The position numbers and the translations under genes were made by a program. A stretch of DNA of 64,000 nucleotides from Sphingobacteriales bacterium (GTDB lineage Bacteria; Bacteroidota; Bacteroidia; Chitinophagales; LD1). The stretch covers positions 124,001-188,000 of the forward strand of contig JADFDM010000008.1 in the NCBI GenBank assembly GCA_018262795.1. The letters run 5' to 3'. Positions 18,801 to 25,451 of this stretch are shown piece after piece; position 1 is the stretch's first letter; every line of letters begins with the position of its first letter. The notes under the pieces are model-generated. The model did not search any database, was not told where the DNA came from, and saw only the letters and a list, made by a program, of their open reading frames with translations.

Positions 18801-20561
18801 GTTCTTCATCACACTCTTGCTCCCGGCAATACGTCTGTCAATGCCAATTTTGTGATAACACAGTCCGATACAATCGTAGCTAATTTCACGTTGAACCCCA
18901 ATCTTCCCGACACATTTGATCTCACGGTGATGGTGAACCCCGTTGGTGGTGGAAATGTAGATGTAAACGGAACTACACCGTCAGCATATCCTACTGTTTT
19001 ACAGATAGTGGATGGAACGATGGTGAACATCGCAGCCTTGGCAAATGTGGGCTACTCATTCGCCAACTGGACTGTTCTTCATCACACTCTTGCTCCCGGC
19101 AATACGTCTGCTAATGCCAATTTTGTGATAACACAGTCCGATACACTCGTAGCTAATTTCACGTTGAACCCCAATCCTCCCGACACATTTAATCTCAGGA
19201 TAAATATTAACCTACCGGGAAGTGGAAATGTAACGGTAAATAGCAATGCACTGGCTACTTATCCTACTATTCTTCAAATCGTGGACGGAACTCTTGTGAA
19301 CATTTCCGCTACTCCGAATGGGGGTTATGTGTTCGACACTTGGTCGCTGAATAAGCACACACTAAATCCAAATAACACTACAGCGAATGCAAGTTTTGTG
19401 ATCACCGATCACGATACCCTCACCGCTAATTTCAAAACCACCCAAACCAACGATACCTTCAATGTGGTATTGCAGGCATTTCCTGCCAATGGTGGTAGTA
19501 TCAACATCAACGGAACTTCTTACAGTTCTTTCCCCACAGATTTGTCTATACCCGATCAAACACTCGTGAATGCAACTGCCACCGCCAATGCCGGTTTTGC
19601 TTTTACACAATGGCACGTTGTGTTTCAAAGTGCCTTGCCAAATGATGGGGCTAACCCGATGCACTTTACAGTGGCCGGCACCGATACCATTTATGCCTTC
19701 TTTACGAATGTGCCCGATACTTTTGATTTGACCGTACTCACCAACCCTGCCGGAGCCGGAGATGTAAGCATTAATGGGAATATGCTTACCGCTTATCCGA
19801 GTATTTTTCAATTCCCTCAGGGAACTTCAGTGAGTGCATTGGTGACTGCCAATACCGGTTTCACTTTCACCGATTGGTCTATTCAACACCATTCGCTCGC
19901 GCCAAGCACTACCGACCCGAATGTGAATTTCACGTTTAACCAGCGGGATACGCTCGTTGCTAATTTTTATACGTGGCCCGATACCCTCGGCATTCTGGTG
20001 GATATAAGCCCCAATGTGCTGGCGGGCGATGTGCAAGTAGGCGGTTTCACTCCTCCTTCTTATCCTTGGATGGTGGAAGCGCAGGTAGGCTCTAATCTCG
20101 ATTTTCAGGCCACGGCTCATTTGGTGGATTACAACGGACAGAAACATTTGTATGTGTTCGATCATTATGATTTTATCCATCACCAGCCCATCCCTAACAA
20201 TAACGACCCGATAGTATTTATTACCGTGCAGCAAGCTGATACAGTCATTGCTTATTTCCGAAACGTCCCCTACGATCCCGACACCTTCTCGCACATACTG
20301 TTACCTACAGCTTTTTCTCCCGATAATGATGGGGTCAATGATGTGTTTCATCTAATTGGAGAGCATTTGCAGGAATACTACATGGCTATTTACAATCGCT
20401 GGGGGCAAAAGGTGTTTGAGTCTGATAACCAAGGGTACGGCTGGAATGGCAGTTTTAAAGATAAGCCTTGCGACATTGGCGTATATGTATATCTCCTAAA
20501 AGGAAAGCGACAGAACGGGGAGGACGTATTCCTCAAAGGAACCGTTACACTTTTCAGGTAA
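15867..20561 (+). CDS. Giant secreted CotH-kinase / InlB-like repeat protein with T9SS type B signal
   Basis: A 1564-residue exported protein. The ATG at 15867 gives the signal peptide MGKIYRALAFVLFICFGSAL; a GTG at 15822 adds an unlikely leader. In order: a lamin-tail domain (about 22-130, VVINEYCASNKG), a chitobiase-C-like domain (TIRYTTDGSTPS, about 180-260), a CotH kinase-like domain (about 270-600, with AHIRDAYDQTL, VFVNGQYWGVYEYREKV near 370-410 and WLWDTDNIF near 515), nine InlB-like beta repeats (about 650-1480), and a CHU_C type B sorting domain (AFSPDNDGVNDVF, YNRWGQKVFES). CotH proteins can phosphorylate other proteins outside the cell; activity here is untested. Two repeats are near-identical at DNA level. 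Confidence 0.88.
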   Translation: MGKIYRALAFVLFICFGSALFSQVVINEYCASNKGNYSSGGKYYDWVELFNTTGASVNIGGWYISDTKNNPTKYQVPAGVTVPANGFRIFLCSNLNVFSGGQYHTNFKIQQSDTSEEILLTSSLLVRMDSVKVFPCDSNDSRGRTTNGANAWSVFTKATPNASNNSQTAYLNYVPKPQLNIPAGFYTSTQSVALSCVQPNTTIRYTTDGSTPSITSTIYSSPISVTATKVIRARAFDNTGQYAPSFTETNTYFINETHTLPVVSVCGKSLSAQLANGSLNKQFGSLEFFNTNSQQEFEIGGEFSPHGNDSWAYSQRGFDFNIEDEYGTGDHIKEKMFYTSPRKKFQWLIFKAGASDNFPDGGSNPPNRCAHIRDAYDQTLAEKFNLNLDLRRMDHCIVFVNGQYWGVYEYREKVDADYFDYYYDQQEKDVDDLTYWGGLNVRYGSDTAWTNLYNFIISNSMTVPANYQHVADRLDVMSLIDDIALGIYTVNSDWLNWNTAWWRGRKGPNNVKWKYWLWDTDNIFNLGENYTGWSSTNYTANPCDLSGLGGGTNYNNPNIGADQGHIVIFNRLMDNPTFKSLYISRLGTLLNTAFNCTNMLNHLDTMVARIQPEMQRHCTKWGGSYTQWLQNVQYLRNQINGRCAVFSGGVDSCYNVTGPYPVTINISPSCAGTVTIGTVETPQNYPYTGTYFGGVNQNFVAHPATGWQFDHWIVISHTPQPSTTADSIWFDLGTSGDSLVAFFTQVNPTPGQLTVILKGNNPGLVTVNGTPVSSGQVVSNISYGSSVDVTATPIAGCTFYKWELNHTLVYPVDTLETGSFCFRQNDTLVAIFDNCNVVPDSLTVLIQQSGFGTVTINSINVPAPITIPMNSGTALNIAATPNTGYTFSAWQMFHHSLTPNNTSPNATFTFTQRDTLIAIFTAPDTFDLTVMVNPIGGGNVDVNSNTLSAYPTVLQIVDGTMVNIAALANVGYSFANWTVLHHTLAPGNTSVNANFVITQSDTIVANFTLNPNLPDTFDLTVMVNPVGGGNVDVNGTTPSAYPTVLQIVDGTMVNIAALANVGYSFANWTVLHHTLAPGNTSANANFVITQSDTLVANFTLNPNPPDTFNLRININLPGSGNVTVNSNALATYPTILQIVDGTLVNISATPNGGYVFDTWSLNKHTLNPNNTTANASFVITDHDTLTANFKTTQTNDTFNVVLQAFPANGGSININGTSYSSFPTDLSIPDQTLVNATATANAGFAFTQWHVVFQSALPNDGANPMHFTVAGTDTIYAFFTNVPDTFDLTVLTNPAGAGDVSINGNMLTAYPSIFQFPQGTSVSALVTANTGFTFTDWSIQHHSLAPSTTDPNVNFTFNQRDTLVANFYTWPDTLGILVDISPNVLAGDVQVGGFTPPSYPWMVEAQVGSNLDFQATAHLVDYNGQKHLYVFDHYDFIHHQPIPNNNDPIVFITVQQADTVIAYFRNVPYDPDTFSHILLPTAFSPDNDGVNDVFHLIGEHLQEYYMAIYNRWGQKVFESDNQGYGWNGSFKDKPCDIGVYVYLLKGKRQNGEDVFLKGTVTLFR
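18636..19181 (+). repeat. Recent 273-bp tandem duplication inside the CotH protein gene
   Basis: Two direct copies of 273 bases (91 codons each) begin at 18636 and 18909. A core of 103 bases (18735-18837 and 19008-19110) is identical. A third unit beginning at 19182 keeps the period but has diverged strongly. The phase is conserved, so each copy adds one full InlB-like domain. Confidence 0.92.
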
Positions 20562-20713
20562 TTGATTTTAGGTTTGATGATTGAATTTGCGGAAGGACTT
20601 GTGCTGCAATTCACAAATCGAAGTCGGTTTGAAAAAAATCATCTCTGATTTTACTAAGTCTGAAGCATCCCCACTTGCTATGCTAATCAGTACATAGCGA
20701 GATTAGTGGGAAA
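20562..20713. other. Spacer after the CotH gene
   Basis: I see no coding frame and no strong terminator directly after the stop codon. This is the left end of a 1.1-kb region without an intact gene; the remainder holds the toxin-antitoxin remnant and possible small RNA listed below. Confidence 0.5.
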
Positions 20714-21111
20714 CTACCAGCCGACCACTGATAGTTGAGAGATGTGCTTAAAGTGGCTGTCTCTTGTAATACCCTTCAGCTTGTGTTGTGTGGCAAGCGC
20801 TGCAATCCAAATATCGTTTTCAGGAATAGGGGTTCCTTTTTTTCTTTAAAGCAGATTTTATCTCTCCATAAAATTCAGCGGTAGTTCCTCCGTCAACTTC
20901 CAAGGTGGTAAAATGAGCTATAACTGCTTGTATCTTTAGTGAATTTTTTGCTTTGGCAGCCTATAAATAGGCTCCGTAATATAACTCTCCCGCAACGATA
21001 GACGGTATAAGAACTTCGGAGAGCTTATCTAACTTTTCAGCAATTCCCTTTTCACCATTAAGAGAGAGCAATTACAATATTAGTATCGAGCAATACCCTA
21101 TTTCCACTCAT
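20714..21111 (-). pseudogene. Decayed VapC-like PIN-domain toxin
   Basis: On the minus strand an ATG at 21111 opens MSGNRVLLDTNIVIAL, the start of a PIN-domain ribonuclease toxin. A frameshift after 17 codons, in a GA-rich run near 21061, moves the reading to NGEKGIAEKLDKLSEV, IPSIVAGELYYGAY, an in-frame TAG, then AAKAKNS and HFTTLEVDGGT. A second frameshift lies in a run of A near 20840, after which PENDIWIAALATQHK and GITRDSHFKHIS follow to a TAG at 20714. All four acidic PIN residues (LLDTN, GELYYG, ENDIW, TRDSHF) are still readable. The gene cannot make a full protein. The VapC family is clear; the degree of decay is read directly. Confidence 0.85.
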
Positions 21112-21321
21112 CTGTATCTATCGTTTCACAGTCCTGCTCAATAATCTTTTTCAACTCTTTGGCTTCGCTTTTGGTCAGAATGCCGGAAAATTTTTTAACG
21201 CAGATAGGGTGCGTACTTTAGTTCTACCACTGCGCAAAACTGCTTCCAATTCATTCATCTGTTCCGCATCCTGTACTTTTAAGTAATCTGCGATAAAGTG
21301 TAATTTCCTTTCGTTGAATTT
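21098..21321 (-). pseudogene. Decayed antitoxin partner of the VapC-like toxin
   Basis: Immediately upstream of the toxin remnant the minus strand reads KFNERKLHFIADYLKVQD and AEQMNELEAVLRSGRTK, then after a frameshift near 21190, in an A/T run, ILTKSEAKELKKIIEQD and ETIDTDEWK followed by TAG. The stop overlaps the toxin ATG by 14 bases, the typical antitoxin-toxin junction. No ATG precedes the readable part, so the N-terminus, normally the DNA-binding or dimerisation part, is also lost or altered. Antitoxin family not assigned. Confidence 0.65.
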
Positions 21322-21528
21322 TATATATTATTATTTCTATGAGATACCTCAAATACAATCACTTTCCTCTTTCCTCTTTCCTATTTATCTAGCAACTTAT
21401 AAGCTAAAATCGAGAGAATCTCATCTGCCATCCCCCGATCAAAGCCTCATCTGGAAAAAATATTCACCTTCTTGAAACCTTTTTCCACTCCTCCCGTTCA
21501 ATTACAATACATAGTGCTTAGGTTTAGT

Positions 21529-21566
21529 AAAGAGTCGGGAAGTCAGGAGTCCGACTCTTTTTTTTT
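21529..21566 (+). terminator. Orphan intrinsic terminator
   Basis: AGAGTCGG (21531-21538) pairs with CCGACTCT (21551-21558), loop GAAGTCAGGAGT, followed by a run of nine or more T. It is well formed and directional, yet no plus-strand gene ends nearby. Confidence 0.75.
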
Positions 21567-21638
21567 GTGCAATATTCTCCCCATCAGGCGTTTTAACCAA
21601 TATTTTAAGAGCCGATTTCCCTAAGCCATTGAAAAATC

Positions 21639-21646
21639 TATCTTTG
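21639..21646 (+). promoter_or_regulatory. -7 box directly ahead of bamD
   Basis: TATCTTTG matches TAnnTTTG. It ends 11 bases before the bamD ATG at 21658, so the transcript would have only a few bases of leader. Confidence 0.5.
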
Positions 21647-21657
21647 CGAGCCTTTTT

Positions 21658-22860
21658 ATGAGTAAGACTACTGACCGCATTTCATCCCCTTTCGTTTCAA
21701 AATTCCAGTTGTCTGCCTTAATCCGCCCTTTTTCGGGGCTGCTGACCGGTGCGAGCCTTTTGATTCTTTTGTTGGTTTCCTCCTGCGAAACCCCCGAAAA
21801 GGTGCTCAAAAGCTCTGACCTCGAATACAAAAAGGCCAAAGCTATTTTCTGGTACAAGAAAAAGGAATACTTCAAATGTATCCCTGTGATGGAAGAACTA
21901 ATCGGGCTGATGAAAGGACGCGAAAGTGTAGAGGAGCTATACTATATGTATTGCATGGCCAACTACAAGCAGGGCGATTACATGATTTCCGCCTACCACT
22001 TCAAAAACTATTACGACCAGTACCCCAATAGCGAACATGCCGAGGAGTGTTTATACATGTATGCCAAAAGCAACGAGCAACAAAGCCCCAAGCCCGAATT
22101 AGATCAAACCTACACTTACAAGGCAATGGATGCCTATCAGTTTTTTTTGGGCATGTTTCCAGACAGTAAGTATGTGACCGAATGCAACGATGCTATCCAC
22201 AACCTCCGCAGGAAATTAGAGAAAAAGGCGTTGAACAATGCCGAGCTTTATTACCGCACCGGAAACTACAAAGCAGCCGCTACCAGCTATGAAAACCTGC
22301 TGACCGAATACCCCGATATTCAGGAAAACGAGAAGATCAGTTTTATGATTGTGAAGTCCAACTACCGCTTTGCCGAAAACTCCATCCCGCAGCGCAAGGT
22401 AGAACGATTTAAGCATGTGATCACCAGCTATCAGGATTTTAAATACCGTTTTAGCGGTAGTAAATACCTGCCCGAAGCGTCAAAGTATGAGCAGCAGTCG
22501 CACTATCAAACGGCCAGAGCAGCTTTCGAGTGGGCCGAGATTTCTCCCCTACAAGAGCGACAACGCAACTTTGAAACCGCCTTTGCAGAGGCCAAGGCGC
22601 AAAAAGAACTGATCGTAGATGAAAAGCAGTTGAAGGATATTAATTCCCGAATCGAAAAGGGATACTTTATGATTATTAAAGGCAATTTTCTATTAAGTGA
22701 AGAAAAGAAGCAAAGCGAGAAAGTAATTACACTCGAAAAAACTGTCAAAAGTTATTATACCTTTGTTGACCTTTTTCCAAAGAGTCGTTACATAAAGGAA
22801 GCAGAAAGATTATACAACAATTCATCAGAACAAATTAAAAAAATCAAAAGCAATGGATAA
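21658..22860 (+). CDS. bamD: Outer-membrane protein assembly factor BamD
   Basis: An outer-membrane lipoprotein of the BAM complex that helps insert beta-barrel proteins. It is 400 residues, longer than the enterobacterial form, partly through a 30-residue N-terminal extension before the signal hydrophobic core. The lipobox is LLLVSSC with Cys43, followed by ETPEKVLKSSDLEYKK. TPR repeats follow: the KQGDYMISAYHFKNYYDQYP and RTGNYKAAATSYENLLTEYP segments are typical. It overlaps rpoZ by 8 bases and heads the block bamD-rpoZ-coaC. The start codon is close to the -7 box, so a shorter leader or slightly later start cannot be excluded. Confidence 0.92.
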   Translation: MSKTTDRISSPFVSKFQLSALIRPFSGLLTGASLLILLLVSSCETPEKVLKSSDLEYKKAKAIFWYKKKEYFKCIPVMEELIGLMKGRESVEELYYMYCMANYKQGDYMISAYHFKNYYDQYPNSEHAEECLYMYAKSNEQQSPKPELDQTYTYKAMDAYQFFLGMFPDSKYVTECNDAIHNLRRKLEKKALNNAELYYRTGNYKAAATSYENLLTEYPDIQENEKISFMIVKSNYRFAENSIPQRKVERFKHVITSYQDFKYRFSGSKYLPEASKYEQQSHYQTARAAFEWAEISPLQERQRNFETAFAEAKAQKELIVDEKQLKDINSRIEKGYFMIIKGNFLLSEEKKQSEKVITLEKTVKSYYTFVDLFPKSRYIKEAERLYNNSSEQIKKIKSNG

Positions 22861-23197
22861 GCAAAAACGAATCAAAATCACACAAATCAACCCTGTACTC
22901 GAAACTCAGAGCCTGAAAGAAATCGGGATGAAATCAGGAAATGTGTACGAAGCTATTTACACCATTGCTCGCAGAGCCAACCAAATTTCTGTTGAAATGA
23001 AAGACGAGCTTCATTCCAAATTAGAAGACTTTGCTTCCCATACCGATAGCCTTGAAGAGATTCATGAAAACCGTGAACAAATCGAAATCTCTAAGTTCTA
23101 TGAAAAACTTCCCAGCCCGGCAATTATCGCCACTAAGGAATTCATGAACGATGAAATCACCGCTCGCTTACCCGAGCCGGAGGTAGCAGAAATTTAA
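22853..23197 (+). CDS. rpoZ: RNA polymerase omega/Rpb6-type subunit
   Basis: The Bacteroidota form of the small omega subunit, which helps assemble and stabilise RNA polymerase. It has 114 residues. The Rpb6-like core is the segment SGNVYEAIYTIARRANQIS, with a charged helical C-terminus (SKLEDFASHTDSLEEIHENR and KFYEKLPSPAIIATKEFM). The gene overlaps bamD by 8 bases and ends 3 bases before coaC, the usual order in this phylum. Confidence 0.88.
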   Translation: MDKQKRIKITQINPVLETQSLKEIGMKSGNVYEAIYTIARRANQISVEMKDELHSKLEDFASHTDSLEEIHENREQIEISKFYEKLPSPAIIATKEFMNDEITARLPEPEVAEI

Positions 23198-23200
23198 CCC

Positions 23201-23746
23201 ATGAGCAATCTGTTGGATAAGAAGATCCTTGTCGGTATGTGCGGCTCCATTGCCGCCTACAAAACCGCTACCCTTGTCCGCTTACTTATAAAAGCCGGAG
23301 CCGAAGTCAAAGTAATAATGACAGCTTCGGCTTCTAAGTTTATAGCCCCCTTAACCCTATCTACTCTCAGCCGCCATAAAATTTACTCCGACCTGACTGA
23401 CGATGGCAGCAATTGGAATAACCATGTCGAACTCGGCTCTTGGGGCGATGCAATGGTCGTTGCTCCTGCATCGGCCAATACCATCGGAAAAATGGCCAAT
23501 GGCATTTGCGACAACATGCTGCTGGCCACCTATCTCTCGGCCAAGTGCCCCGTCTTTTACGCCCCCGCTATGGACTTAGATATGTGGAAACACAAAGCCG
23601 TAAAAAGAAATATTGACTTACTGCACAGTTTCGGAAACATTCTCATCCCCGTAGAACATGGTGAGTTAGCCAGCGGATTTATCGGAGATGGTCGCATGGC
23701 CGAACCCGAGCACATCCTGCAACACTTAGAAGATTACTTCTCCTGA
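23201..23746 (+). CDS. coaC: Phosphopantothenoylcysteine decarboxylase (CoaC part of a split CoaBC)
   Basis: A flavoprotein that decarboxylates 4'-phosphopantothenoylcysteine in coenzyme A synthesis. The 181 residues cover just the CoaC half: GSIAAYKTA (FMN-binding start), NNHVELGSW with the catalytic His, PASANTIGKMANGICDNML, PAMDLDMW and the C-terminal substrate clamp DGRMAEPE. It stops after LEDYFS, exactly where the linker to the CoaB half begins in the usual fused enzyme. CoaB is encoded as a separate gene at 25452, with about 1.7 kb of metal-related genes between them. Both halves look intact. Confidence 0.93.
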   Translation: MSNLLDKKILVGMCGSIAAYKTATLVRLLIKAGAEVKVIMTASASKFIAPLTLSTLSRHKIYSDLTDDGSNWNNHVELGSWGDAMVVAPASANTIGKMANGICDNMLLATYLSAKCPVFYAPAMDLDMWKHKAVKRNIDLLHSFGNILIPVEHGELASGFIGDGRMAEPEHILQHLEDYFS

Positions 23747-24146
23747 AAAACCTCCCCTTCTCGGCTCCCTCCACCTTTCAAAATCAGCCCCAATTTTTTT
23801 GGCCGGTACCCCATTGAGCGGACGAAAACTTTAAAGATTCAACCACCGCAGATTCCATAATGCACCCCTAAAAGCGAGGCGGTGAAAACGAAATATTTGG
23901 CACCTTCCTGCGTCTTCCTTCGCCAAAGCCTTAGCACCACGTGTGTTCGTTCGTAGCGAATTCACTGATCAAAGCGTTGTGCTACTTCTCGAAATTCGAT
24001 TTAAACATTCAGTATTCCGCTGCTGTCCTTAGTCTGAAGCCGAGCCTGAGCCGAGGGTGTGAGAGGCGCACCTCGTCAGAGACATCTGGCGAGGCCGCCC
24101 TCTCGATTATGCGGCCGGCTTTCTTTTTCTGATAGTCGTTTCTTTC
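23747..24146. other. Left flank of the segment separating coaC and coaB
   Basis: This 400-base gap has no coding frame I can support. Its right end carries the GC-rich foldback element at 24033-24125. Base composition varies from the AT-rich flank to the GC-rich fold, suggesting a different origin from its surroundings. Confidence 0.45.
24033..24125. repeat. GC-rich foldback element
   Basis: The arms 24061-24079 and 24086-24104 pair over about 15 of 19 positions (GAGAGG with CCTCTC at the base, CCTCGTCAG with CTGGCGAGG at the tip) around a six-base loop. Outer segments GAAGCCGAGCC (about 24035) and GGCCGGCTTTC (about 24112) pair imperfectly, and a T-rich tail CTTTCTTTTTCTG follows. It could be a terminator for coaC, a REP-like element or the end of the inserted segment. 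Confidence 0.5.
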
Positions 24147-24356
24147 TCAATTACAGCAATTTGTTCCTTCTTGTATTGACGGACACTTTACTGTCCCGTA
24201 ACTACAATAAACACAACAGTCACCCTGATTTGGTTTTAAAACTTTCTTGCAGTTCTCGCACTCGTAAAAAAATTGGCAAGCGTCTGTCGGCATTGTTTCT
24301 TCTTTCTTGTGTCCACATTCAGGACAAGTGATTGTTGATTGCAATATTATGTTCAT
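24147..24356 (-). CDS. GDCCVxC domain protein
   Basis: A 69-residue cysteine-rich protein with CPECGHKK and CENCKK pairs (zinc-ribbon-like) and the signature GDCCVYCSYG. Proteins with this domain occur next to mercury transport genes and some carry selenocysteine in the signature; here all positions are Cys. It follows the MerTP-like gene with an ATGA overlap (4 bases), so it is translated from the same message. Role presumably in binding or passing on mercury or another soft metal, not proven. Confidence 0.85.
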   Translation of the reverse strand: MNIILQSTITCPECGHKKEETMPTDACQFFYECENCKKVLKPNQGDCCVYCSYGTVKCPSIQEGTNCCN

Positions 24357-24955
24357 TTTAATTCTTTTTTGTCACTTACCGAATAGCCTGTTTTTGCAAG
24401 GGCTTGTTCTATTTCTTGAATGTCAGTTTTGGTCTTGTCAAACGCTACGATTGCGTTGCCTTTTTCGTATGAAACTGTGATGTGAATAATTCCTTTCAGT
24501 TTATTTACTTCGTGGTTCACGTGTTCTTCGCAACCCGAACAAGTCATTCCGTTAATTGTAAATTCCGCTGTCTGAATGTTTGTTTGTACTATTACTATTG
24601 TTTGTTTCTCTGCCTTCGGAAAAAAGATATGAGTATAGGTTGGAAATGCAAGCATCAGTCCCGCAAAAACTGTTATTATCCCTAAGAATTTTTTTGTTTG
24701 AATGAATGGGGTTATTTCTGTTGTGTTGCATTTGCAGTCCACTTGTTTTTGCGGTTTGAGTTTCTGATACCACGCAAAGCCAAGCACCAAAACTGTCAAG
24801 CCGATTAAATACGGTCTTAAAGGTTCAAGCCAAGAAAATGTTGAAGCAAATCCACTTGTTCCTGCCAACAAAGCTAAAAGAGGGGTAATACAGCAAAGTG
24901 AAGCTGAAATTGACATCAAAAGTCCAAGCCCTGTTAGTTTATATTCTGATTTCAT
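24353..24955 (-). CDS. MerTP-type metal transport protein (MerT fused to a heavy-metal-binding domain)
   Basis: A 200-residue inner-membrane importer for mercuric ion or a similar soft metal. The MerT part has transmembrane helices at about 9-30, 45-62 and 92-110, with the metal-carrying Cys pair in SASLCCITPLLALLAG in the first helix and CKCN in the cytoplasmic loop. A C-terminal MerP-like HMA domain carries GMTCSGCEEHV. The gene overlaps the GDCCVxC gene. No MerR/ArsR regulator and no mercuric reductase gene is in the window, so this would bind or import metal without reducing it, unless those genes lie elsewhere. Confidence 0.88.
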   Translation of the reverse strand: MKSEYKLTGLGLLMSISASLCCITPLLALLAGTSGFASTFSWLEPLRPYLIGLTVLVLGFAWYQKLKPQKQVDCKCNTTEITPFIQTKKFLGIITVFAGLMLAFPTYTHIFFPKAEKQTIVIVQTNIQTAEFTINGMTCSGCEEHVNHEVNKLKGIIHITVSYEKGNAIVAFDKTKTDIQEIEQALAKTGYSVSDKKELK

Positions 24956-25451
24956 CTTCTATCTGTCTTTTCTTTTGTTGTCGTCCTTTTTTGCTGCCGC
25001 TAACTTACTTATCCCCCCTCACAAACCTGTGTTACTCCTCCTATTTTGGTGGCATAACGGTCATTGTGGAGAGAGTTTCTTCTATCCAAATTTATTTTCT
25101 TTTTAATTACAAATCATCAAAGAGCTGATTCCCTTCTATATACCTACTCGCCCTCCTTTTTCTATAGATATAACGAATATCTCGTGATGTTTTAATGACG
25201 TTGAAAAGCAAATTCCTTTCGACCGTTTAAGGATTTTTTAGGCCGCTGTTGTGTGCCATCACCAACAACTTTCAAATATAGCACTGCCCTAAAAGCCCCC
25301 TTCGGGGGTTTGGGGGCTTTACAGTCGTTGTGGTGTGTTCACCCCAATAACTTCTGGCAAAGCAAAAATTTGTGCTTCTTTTTTACATTCGTCTTTCAGG
25401 GAATGACTAGCACTTTCAATACTTGCAACTTATAAACCCTACCACCAAAAA
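24956..25451. other. Right flank of the segment separating coaC and coaB
   Basis: This 496-base gap has no supportable gene. It holds a GC-rich hairpin at 25292-25320 and two loosely similar segments (about 25246-25275 and 25325-25355, sharing GTTGTG, CACC, CAA and AAC elements). The coaB start at 25452 has no clear promoter box in the last 100 bases. Confidence 0.4.
25292..25320. terminator. GC-rich hairpin ahead of coaB
   Basis: AAAGCCCCC (25292-25300) pairs with GGGGGCTTT (25312-25320). It lacks a proper T run on the plus strand, so it is a weak terminator candidate or a REP-like stem. Confidence 0.4.

Larger units (their letters stand above)
21322..21657. other. Intergenic region with possible small RNA
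   Basis: No coding frame with a plausible start is seen. The region ends in a strong intrinsic terminator on the plus strand at 21529-21566, but no gene on that strand lies upstream within 900 bases, so the terminator may belong to an unannotated RNA made from about 21360-21566. The bamD promoter lies at 21639. Confidence 0.35.

Noticed and set aside
18636-20280. Repeated stretches in the CotH gene considered as a CRISPR or transposon array
   Set aside because: The unit is 273 bases and coding in one frame throughout, with protein-level conservation. There are no short repeats and spacers.
23941-24331. Plus-strand frames opposite the GDCCVxC gene
   Set aside because: They are antisense to a clear gene or run through the foldback element and show no domain.
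25252-25435. Plus-strand frame in the gap before coaB
   Set aside because: It covers a hairpin and has no recognisable protein features or start signal.
23747-25451. An intact mobile element carrying the metal genes
   Set aside because: No transposase, integrase or clear terminal repeats were found; only the insertion-like position and the foldback remain.
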